This document shows, piece after piece, positions 57,961 to 64,000 of a stretch of DNA of 64,000 nucleotides (positions within the stretch are counted from its first letter, which is position 1; every line of letters begins with the position of its first letter). The notes beneath the pieces are model-generated. The model had not been told where the DNA came from. It searched no databases and was given only the letters and a program-made list of their open reading frames with translations. The stretch is taken from assembly GCA_002335055.1 (NCBI GenBank), contig DDCH01000009.1, forward strand, positions 1-64,000, read 5' to 3'. The DNA is from Sulfurimonas sp. UBA2011. GTDB taxonomy: Bacteria; Campylobacterota; Campylobacteria; Campylobacterales; Sulfurimonadaceae. Both the position numbers and the translations under genes were made by a program.

Positions 57961-60471
57961 ATGCATAAACTCCCAATAGAAGCTGTTTTAGAAGATGTTC
58001 GACATGGTTTAGAACATAACTCTACACTTATACTTCAAGCACCTCCTGGGGCTGGAAAAAGTACACGAGTGCCTCTTGCTCTTATGAATGAGACATATCT
58101 AAATGGAAAAATCATCATCATGTTAGAACCACGACGTGTTGCTGCTCGTATGGTCGCAACTCAAATGGCAAGAGTTCTTGGAGAAGATGTAGGAGAGAGT
58201 GTTGGTTATCAAGTCAAGATGGATAGTGTACAGTCAGCTCAGACAAAAGTACTTGTTGTAACTGAGGCTATTTTAGTCAGAATGTTACAAGCTGATGAGA
58301 TGTTAGAGAAAGTCGGTATGATTATCTTTGATGAGTTCCATGAGAGAAGTATTCATAGTGACCTCTCTTTAGCTCTTTCACTGCAAGTACAAGAACTGCT
58401 TCGTGAAGACTTGAAAATTCTTATAATGTCTGCAACACTAAATGCTTCTGCTCTAACTTCACTTCTGGGAGATGTTCCTATTGTGACTTCAGAGGGTAAA
58501 AGTTATGATGTAGAGATGCACTATCTTGACATTAAAACTCCTGGACTCACTCTTAAAACAATGAACAGAGAACTTGTTAAAACTCTTTCATATGCACTAA
58601 AAAATGATGAGGGTGATATACTTGTTTTTCTTCAAGGTGTAAAAGAGATAAACACTCTTGCTAAATTATTGAATGAGCTTATAAAAGATGATGGAACTAT
58701 AATCTGTTCTTTGTATTCGGCTCTTGGTAAAAAAGAACAAGATAAAGCCTTACAAAAATCAGACAAAAGAAAAATAATACTCGCAACAAATATTGCTCAA
58801 ACTTCACTCACAATTGAAGGTGTTCGTATAGTTGTGGACTCTGGACTAGAAAAACTCTCTCGCTTTAACTATGCAAATGCAATGAACCATCTAGACTCTA
58901 GTTTTATCTCGAAGGACTCTAGCGTACAAAGAGCAGGTAGAGCTGGAAGAATGAGTCATGGGAAGTGTTATAGACTCTGGCATGAATCAAAGGTACTGAT
59001 GCAAAGTACAAAAGCAGAGATACTGCGTTCAGACTTGAGTTCACTTGTTCTTGATCTTTCCCTTTGGGGTGTAACTTCATTTGATGAACTCAAATGGTTA
59101 GACATACCACAAGATAAAATTTTAAAAGAGACAATAGACACACTTTGTAAACTAGAGATGTTAGATTCTAAGTATAAGATCACTGCGTTTGGAAGAGATG
59201 CTATACGCTTAGGTGTTCATCCACGCTTCGCATATATGATACTTAAAGCTAATACTATGGGATATGCGCAGGAAGCCTCACTTCTTTGTGCAATACTTGG
59301 TGAGAGAGAGATCTTTAAAAATGCTAGAGATGAGAGCGACCTCTTATCTCGTTTTACACATTTACAAGAGAGAGACTTCAACTCGCAGTATATAAATAGT
59401 TTTGTGGCACATGAAGTTATAAAACAGGCTGATTTTATTTTCAAAAAACTTAAAAAGATACAAAAAGTATCTAAGCGAGAGAAGGCTTATGAAGCTGATA
59501 TGATAGCTGTTTTACTTCTACTTGCATATCCTGATAGACTAGCTAAACGCAGAGCAAAAAATGATAATAGATATAAACTGAGTAATGCAAAAGGAGCGGT
59601 TATATCTGTAGAAGATCCCCTTTTTAATGAAGAATACCTAGTTGTGGCAAATCTTCATGCACATGCAAAAGACTCCTTTATAAACCTAACTATGGCTATT
59701 GACCTAGCTACTATAGAAGAATATTTTGCTCATACCATAGAGATAAAAGAACAACTCCTTTACAATAAAGAGAGTAAAAAGTTTGACTTAAAAGAGTCTG
59801 TTCATTTTTTACAACTAGAACTCTACTCAAAACCACTTGCCCTAAGTCAAAAACATAAGATGACACCACTTCTTTTAGAGCTTATAAAACAAGAGGGTTT
59901 AGAACTACTTACTTGGAGTAAACGTGCTAAAATTCTGCAAGATAGAGTGGCGTTTGTGAATTTGCATCTTGATGAGCAAATGGAGTCTTTATCTGATGAT
60001 GTCTTACTCGCACACTTAGATGTATGGCTTGAACCTTTTATGGGGGATGTTAAGTCGCCTAAAATGTTAGAGTCTTTAGATATCTACCCGATGATACTCT
60101 CTTGCCTTTCATGGGAAAACCAACAGAAACTCTCATCTTTAGCACCGGAAAAAGTATCGGTTCCAAGTGGCTCAAATATTTTTATAGACTATAGTGATAT
60201 CACAAAACCAGCACTTTATGTAAAACTCCAAGAGATGTTTGGTCTAGAAGATACACCAAAAATATTTAATGAGACTATTGCTCTACAGATACAACTCCTC
60301 TCACCAGCTATGCGACCTATACAGATAACATACGACTTAAGTAGTTTTTGGAAAAATTCTTATGCTGAGGTTCGAAAAGAGTTACGAGGAAAGTACAAAC
60401 GTCACTACTGGCCTGAAAACCCTTATGAGGCTGTAGCTACTAAAAATACTAAAAAACATATGATGAAATAA
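57961..60471 (+). CDS. hrpB: ATP-dependent helicase HrpB (DEAH-type)
   Basis: 836 residues. Motif I APPGAGKST (about residue 29), motif II DEFHER (about residue 125), motif III SATLNA, motif VI QRAGRAGRM (about residue 322), and the HrpB-specific C-terminal region ending with WPENPYEA. DEAH/RHA helicase of uncertain RNA substrate. Follows tlyA. The 250 bp after it are AT-rich without a recognisable gene. Confidence 0.92.
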   Translation: MHKLPIEAVLEDVRHGLEHNSTLILQAPPGAGKSTRVPLALMNETYLNGKIIIMLEPRRVAARMVATQMARVLGEDVGESVGYQVKMDSVQSAQTKVLVVTEAILVRMLQADEMLEKVGMIIFDEFHERSIHSDLSLALSLQVQELLREDLKILIMSATLNASALTSLLGDVPIVTSEGKSYDVEMHYLDIKTPGLTLKTMNRELVKTLSYALKNDEGDILVFLQGVKEINTLAKLLNELIKDDGTIICSLYSALGKKEQDKALQKSDKRKIILATNIAQTSLTIEGVRIVVDSGLEKLSRFNYANAMNHLDSSFISKDSSVQRAGRAGRMSHGKCYRLWHESKVLMQSTKAEILRSDLSSLVLDLSLWGVTSFDELKWLDIPQDKILKETIDTLCKLEMLDSKYKITAFGRDAIRLGVHPRFAYMILKANTMGYAQEASLLCAILGEREIFKNARDESDLLSRFTHLQERDFNSQYINSFVAHEVIKQADFIFKKLKKIQKVSKREKAYEADMIAVLLLLAYPDRLAKRRAKNDNRYKLSNAKGAVISVEDPLFNEEYLVVANLHAHAKDSFINLTMAIDLATIEEYFAHTIEIKEQLLYNKESKKFDLKESVHFLQLELYSKPLALSQKHKMTPLLLELIKQEGLELLTWSKRAKILQDRVAFVNLHLDEQMESLSDDVLLAHLDVWLEPFMGDVKSPKMLESLDIYPMILSCLSWENQQKLSSLAPEKVSVPSGSNIFIDYSDITKPALYVKLQEMFGLEDTPKIFNETIALQIQLLSPAMRPIQITYDLSSFWKNSYAEVRKELRGKYKRHYWPENPYEAVATKNTKKHMMK

Positions 60472-60722
60472 AGATTACAATAGCTGTAAAATAATATAAA
60501 AACAGACCCTTATAACTTTTTGTTTTAACTAAAATTAACAATAAACAAATATATTGTTATAAAATGTAATAATTTATGAAGTGTTTTTCTTTTCAGCTTA
60601 CGAAAACAGTAATTACTTACATAATAAGTTATACTTTATAGCATTTGAATATGCTATAAGGCCATAAATGGATAAAAAACCTGATAAATCAATATTAATC
60701 TACTTAAAAATCAGTCTGACTA

Positions 60723-61739
60723 ATGCATCATAATATACTCAACCATATCCCCTATGGTATAGCTAAACTTTCTCCTAAGGGGGACTTTCTTTTTGTCAAC
60801 AAAAAACTACTGGACTTAAAAAAAACTTCTAAAAAAGAGATGTTAGGACAGACAATATTTGATTTTTGTACACAAAATAAGGTAGATGAATTAAAAAGAC
60901 TCTTTAAAACTTTAAATAAAGGTTTAAAAAATAATCTTTCATTTGAGCATAAGTATAAAGATATTGATCTCAAAATAGAACTAACTAAAGATGACAATAA
61001 TGATATTATTGCCTGCTTTTTAGATGTTACTATTGAAAAAATACTTGAGCAACAGGTTTTAGAAGATCAAGAAAACCTCAAAAGACTTGACGATGCTATC
61101 AAAGGTGCAAATATCGGTGTTTGGGACTTTTTCCCTCAAGAAGGCCGAATTTTAGCTAATGAAACATGGGTAACCCAAAAAGAGCTTGAAGTTAAAACAG
61201 AAGAACTCAAAGTTTTAGCTTCCCTTGATCCTCTCACAAAACTCTATAATAGAAGATATTTTTCTGAAGTATCAGAGCATATCTTTCATCTGGCAAAAAG
61301 AGATACAGTAAACTTATCAGTTATTATGATTGATATAGATAAGTTTAAAACTGTAAACGACACTCATGGGCATAAAACAGGCGATAAGGTTATAGTTTCG
61401 TTATCAGATGCACTTCAAGAGCTTATCCGAAGCAGTGATATTATCTGTAGATATGGAGGCGAAGAATTTTTAATTTTATTACCAAATACAGATACAAAAG
61501 GGGCAACGAGTATGTCGAATAAGATAAATAATCGTATTGATGAGATTATGATTGATACTGATGATACAACTCCATTAAAATTTACAGTTAGTATGGGTGT
61601 ATCTGAAGTTCATTTACAAAAAGATCAGACAATTGAAGAGGCTATTGATAGAGCAGACATAGCACTTTATGAGGCTAAAAACAGTGGTAGGAATCAAGTT
61701 TTTATTCATGATTTTTTAACTACTAGTAAAGGTTATTAA
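60723..61739 (+). CDS. PAS-GGDEF diguanylate cyclase
   Basis: 338 residues. PAS domain at about 3-110 (ILNHIPYGIAKLSPKGDFLFVNKKL); a second PAS-like start (AIKGANIGVWDF, about 127) is cut short after about 30 residues; then GGDEF from SLDPLTKLYNRRYF (about 178). The active motif is GGEEF (about 259) with an RxxD inhibitory site (RSSD) five residues upstream, so active and product-inhibited. No membrane segment: a cytoplasmic sensor making c-di-GMP. The shortened second PAS suggests an in-frame deletion. Confidence 0.85.
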   Translation: MHHNILNHIPYGIAKLSPKGDFLFVNKKLLDLKKTSKKEMLGQTIFDFCTQNKVDELKRLFKTLNKGLKNNLSFEHKYKDIDLKIELTKDDNNDIIACFLDVTIEKILEQQVLEDQENLKRLDDAIKGANIGVWDFFPQEGRILANETWVTQKELEVKTEELKVLASLDPLTKLYNRRYFSEVSEHIFHLAKRDTVNLSVIMIDIDKFKTVNDTHGHKTGDKVIVSLSDALQELIRSSDIICRYGGEEFLILLPNTDTKGATSMSNKINNRIDEIMIDTDDTTPLKFTVSMGVSEVHLQKDQTIEEAIDRADIALYEAKNSGRNQVFIHDFLTTSKGY

Positions 61740-61773
61740 AAATTATTAGTTCCCATAGATAAAGGATAGTATC

Positions 61774-62030
61774 ATCTTAAAATATATTCTAATACTTCTG
61801 CTTAATATAGTACCCTTTTTGCCCTAGTTGATTTAAACAATGCTACGTTTGATGAACTTTTAGAGTTAAATGGCATCGGTAAATCAAAATCTCAAAAAAT
61901 TATAAACTATAGAGAAATAAATGGCTGTTTTAAAAGTATAAATGACTTAGCAAATATTGATGGGATTAGTGAAAAAATAATTGCTAATAATAAGACTAAC
62001 TTATCTCTTGGCATCTGTAAAACAGCTGAT
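61774..62030 (+). pseudogene. ComEA-like helix-hairpin-helix gene, start lost and frameshifted
   Basis: AAAGGA at 61761-61766 is followed by ATC (not ATG) and a signal-peptide-like frame (LKYILILLLNIVP). A single missing base near a T-run at about 61816-61820 shifts the frame; from 61821 it reads ALVDLNNATFDELLELNGIGKSKSQKI and LANIDGISEKII, a classical periplasmic ComEA-type HhH DNA-binding domain. There is no stop codon after it: the frame runs straight into the MotA/ExbB-like gene. Probably a broken gene fused by deletion to its neighbour, unless the frameshift is a sequencing error. Confidence 0.65.
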
Positions 62031-62360
62031 GTGAAAAATACTTCTTACACTTCTTCACTTATAGATGTTTTACTAGACCCTATCAACATTATATTTGTTA
62101 TTATCATTTTTATTCTTGGTTTTATTGATTATAAAACTGGCAAAGACTTAAAGAGCCAGATTGTTAGTGTTGGGGTACTTGGTACTTTTGTAGGTATATT
62201 TATAGGCCTGCAAGCTTTTAATCCAGAAGATATTACAAATAGTGTTAATGATATCTTAGTGGGGCTCAAAACTGCATTTTTTACTTCGATAGTGGGAATG
62301 AGTGTCTCTACAATACTCTCAGTAAAAGAAACACTAAGAAGTAAGATAGAAAACGAATAG
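62031..62360 (+). CDS. MotA/TolQ/ExbB-like membrane protein, short
   Basis: GTG-started frame of 109 residues (the frame is continuous from the ComEA-like remnant upstream). A membrane helix (INIIFVIIIFILGFID), then GVLGTFVGIFIGLQAF and GLKTAFFTSIVGMSVSTIL, the two pore helices characteristic of MotA/ExbB-type proton channel subunits. It lacks the cytoplasmic tail of ZorA and the long loops of MotA. Its end overlaps the apparent start of the OmpA-like gene. Forms a probable stator unit with it. Confidence 0.65.
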   Translation: MKNTSYTSSLIDVLLDPINIIFVIIIFILGFIDYKTGKDLKSQIVSVGVLGTFVGIFIGLQAFNPEDITNSVNDILVGLKTAFFTSIVGMSVSTILSVKETLRSKIENE

Positions 62361-63003
62361 AGAGTGGATAAGCATATCAGACATGATGTCAGGATTGATG
62401 TTAGTTTTTCTTTTTATCGCGATTAGTTTTATGGTGAAAGTTGAGGAACAGATGCAGGTGATGAAAGATGTGGCAATTGAGTATAGAGATACAAAAGTTA
62501 ACCTTAATGAAGCTCTGTTTGAAGAGTTTGAAAATGACCTACTAAGTTGGGATGCGAGAATTACAAAAGATAATAGGGTGGTTTTTTCTTCTGAGAAAGT
62601 TTTGTTTGAAGTAAGTAAAAGTGAGATAAAAAATGAGTTTAAAGTGGTTTTAAAAGATTTTTTCTCTAGGTATATAAGAATTTTAACTGCTCCAGAGTAT
62701 AAAAATGAAATCTTAGAGCTACGAGTAGAAGGGCATACTTCAGATAGTTGGTTCAATGCAAGAAGTGAAGAAGAAATATATCTTAAAAATATGCAACTTT
62801 CACAAAATAGAGCTTATGAAGTTTTGTCTTATTGTTATAGTCTAGAAGATAAAACTGTAGTAAATAATAGAATTTGGTTACAAAAATATTTTAGAGCCAA
62901 TGGCATGGCATTTTCACAACTAAAAGATGCAGGTAAATCAAGACGAGTAGAGTTTACAATACAAATGAAAAGTGAAGATAGTGTTTATAAAATATTAAAA
63001 TAA
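62353..63003 (+). CDS. OmpA/MotB-like protein (apparent ACG start; ATG at 62383)
   Basis: One N-terminal membrane helix (SGLMLVFLFIAISFMV) and a C-terminal OmpA-like peptidoglycan-binding domain (LRVEGHTSDSW, about residue 125; QLSQNRAYEVL; GKSRRVEFTI). The W-I-S-I-S-D motif that normally precedes the helix in MotB/ZorB-like proteins is encoded upstream of the ATG at 62383, in frame from an ACG at 62353. ACG overlaps the preceding gene where ATG would be silent for that gene (AAC/AAT Asn). Either ATG 62383 or ACG is used. Partner of the MotA-like protein. Confidence 0.7.
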   Translation, partial: TNREWISISDMMSGLMLVFLFIAISFMVKVEEQMQVMKDVAIEYRDTKVNLNEALFEEFENDLLSWDARITKDNRVVFSSEKVLFEVSKSEIKNEFKVVLKDFFSRYIRILTAPEYKNEILELRVEGHTSDSWFNARSEEEIYLKNMQLSQNRAYEVLSYCYSLEDKTVVNNRIWLQKYFRANGMAFSQLKDAGKSRRVEFTIQMKSEDSVYKILK

Positions 63004-63033
63004 AGCACTTAAGTTGGCTTAAAACTATTTTGA

Positions 63034-63039
63034 TATAAT
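63034..63039 (+). promoter_or_regulatory. -10 element of the gene at 63085
   Basis: Perfect TATAAT 45 nt upstream of the ATG in an AT-rich gap. Confidence 0.35.
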
Positions 63040-63084
63040 CAGAGAAAATAAATTGAGAATAATATTATAAACCCTGATAGTAAA

Positions 63085-63480
63085 ATGAATAGAACTGTTT
63101 TTGCTCTACAGTCCCCAGCAGGTGGTTTTTTAGATGAAGAGTTAATCAAGTTCAACAAGAAGTTTGATGACTGGTGTGTGCAGTTTGATAACTTTGAAGA
63201 TGCAAACATTATCGCTCAGAGTTTAGAAGATAGAGAGAGTGTAAACATTGTAGAGATTACACCTTTAAGTTATCCTCAGTACTTCTTTTATAAACTCCAT
63301 GGAGAGATTCATGCAACGCGAGAGGTAAATGGAAAAATTATTTGTATAGTTGAGCCTTTTATGAGCTCTAGCTATCGTCTTGCTATATGTGACATAAAAA
63401 CGAGAGATGTGAGAATAACTAACACTCGATATAAAAATGTCTTGAGTGTTGAGGGCGCTTTTGCCCATTATGAGGAGTAA
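63085..63480 (+). CDS. Hypothetical protein, 131 aa
   Basis: Soluble mixed alpha/beta protein; no family recognised. Notable stretches are ALQSPAGGFLDEELIKFNKKFDDW near the start and a C-terminal beta-rich part (IICIVEPFMSSSYRLAICDIKTRDVRIT read in pieces). No signal peptide. Own -10 element upstream, convergent with the NYN gene at 13 bp. Confidence 0.5.
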   Translation: MNRTVFALQSPAGGFLDEELIKFNKKFDDWCVQFDNFEDANIIAQSLEDRESVNIVEITPLSYPQYFFYKLHGEIHATREVNGKIICIVEPFMSSSYRLAICDIKTRDVRITNTRYKNVLSVEGAFAHYEE

Positions 63481-63492
63481 AATACCAAGTAT

Positions 63493-64000
63493 TTATCTTC
63501 TTGTCTTCGTTTTTTCTCTTATTTTTATCATGAGTTGAGTTTTCCTATCTCCCATGTATTCTATGTCAAACTTATCTACGGCTTTTATGAGCTCACCCAT
63601 CTTTTTAAATCCATAATTTACCTGGGAAAAAGAAGAATTTTTTCTAATGTACTTTGAAATGTCTTTAACATCTGCCCAGCCTTGCTCATCCGCAGTTCGC
63701 TCAACACCTTGCTTGAGTAGGTTGATGAGCTTGAAGTCTTTTCGTATGTCATAGTTGTTTCCAAGATACTTGGTGACCGCTTCAGTGACAGCAGAGTTGT
63801 TTTTCTTTACTAAAACATCTTGTGCTACTTCTTCCTCTTCCTCAATAGGAGATAGTTTTTCAACATATATAAATTGACCACAGGCATTTACAAATGCCAT
63901 AGGAGTTTTTGCCTCTCCATATCCATACACTGTTAAACCATCAGAGAGTATTCTTGTAACTATAGGGGTAAAGTCACTATCACTTGTTATGAGAACAATA
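63493..64000 (-). CDS. NYN-domain (LabA/DUF88-like) protein with C-terminal OST-HTH, 5' end outside window
   Basis: The frame is open from the window edge. IVLITSDSDFTPIVTRILSDG and the following VYGYGEAKTP, FVNACGQFIYVE are the end of a NYN/PIN-like nuclease domain (acidic SDSDF). After an acidic linker (EEEEE) a C-terminal region (ADVKDISKYIRKNSSFSQVNYGFKKMGELIKAV) matches an OST-HTH/LOTUS RNA-binding winged helix. The GTG at 63930 is internal, not the start. Probable RNA-processing or nuclease function. Confidence 0.75.
   Translation of the reverse strand, partial: IVLITSDSDFTPIVTRILSDGLTVYGYGEAKTPMAFVNACGQFIYVEKLSPIEEEEEVAQDVLVKKNNSAVTEAVTKYLGNNYDIRKDFKLINLLKQGVERTADEQGWADVKDISKYIRKNSSFSQVNYGFKKMGELIKAVDKFDIEYMGDRKTQLMIKIREKTKTRR

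Overview
The window is a low-GC, gene-dense bacterial chromosome segment with short intergenic gaps and many overlapping start/stop codons. Protein types and gene order point to Campylobacterota, most likely Sulfurimonas or a close relative. The block mrp / ispDF / HP1021-type regulator / ATP-sulfurylase homologue / pgpA matches, from memory, the order Cj1606-Cj1610 of Campylobacter jejuni. OprD-type porins, a ferredoxin:thioredoxin reductase-rhodanese fusion and TorD/polyferredoxin genes fit the same phylum. I cannot name the species from the sequence alone.

Layout. 1-6.3 kb: a cobalamin-type uptake operon (TonB receptor cut by the window edge, binding protein, ATPase, permease), a porin and a TruC-like pseudouridine synthase. 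6.4-15.5 kb: aminopeptidase N, a 5'-nucleotidase, small RNA/DNA-handling proteins (GIY-YIG, DUF188, S4, 3'-5' exonuclease), DUF445, an MFS carrier and a periplasmic rhodanese. 15.5-17.7 kb: a decay zone with remnants of a two-component system, a chemoreceptor and possibly an envelope protein, interleaved with two intact tandem paralogues of unknown function. 17.8-26.2 kb: gdhA, an MscS channel, a TorD / polyferredoxin / AroE-like cluster without its usual catalytic enzyme, pyk and pgpA. 26.2-36.9 kb: the conserved sat-HP1021-ispDF block, thiC, mrp, glmS and glnD. 36.9-40.7 kb: an autoinducer-2-type module (LsrG-like, class II aldolase, LsrK) and a TRIC-type channel. 40.7-49.5 kb: ThiF-like, nitrilase-like, xseB, metX, yebC, yigZ, era, rplI, the FTR-rhodanese fusion, argG and flaG. 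49.5-60.5 kb: MFS, MATE, FAH, hemF, HPP protein, ligA, tlyA and hrpB. 60.7-64 kb: a diguanylate cyclase, a broken ComEA-like gene running into a MotA/ExbB-like plus OmpA/MotB-like pair, and a NYN/LabA-like protein cut by the right edge.

The most striking pattern is gene loss by internal deletion that leaves both ends of the old gene in place. Between rplI and era, the first codons of hslV are joined to the last codons of hslU, so the HslVU protease is gone from this locus. Similar scars remain for a response regulator/histidine kinase pair, a CZB-domain chemoreceptor, a CHMI-type tautomerase and a cupin. Separately, several otherwise intact reading frames lack an ATG/GTG/TTG exactly where a TAATG-type overlap would be expected and carry ATT, ATC or ACG instead. 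Either near-cognate starts are used here, or these genes have recently lost their start codons; sequencing error must also be excluded.

The best candidates for undescribed biology are the AroE-like pseudoenzyme inside the TorD/polyferredoxin cluster, the transporter-less LsrK/LsrG/aldolase module, the tandem helical-repeat paralogues at 15.9-16.9 kb, and two structured intergenic RNAs near 32.4 and 38.5 kb. No rRNA, tRNA, insertion sequence, prophage or CRISPR array was recognised.
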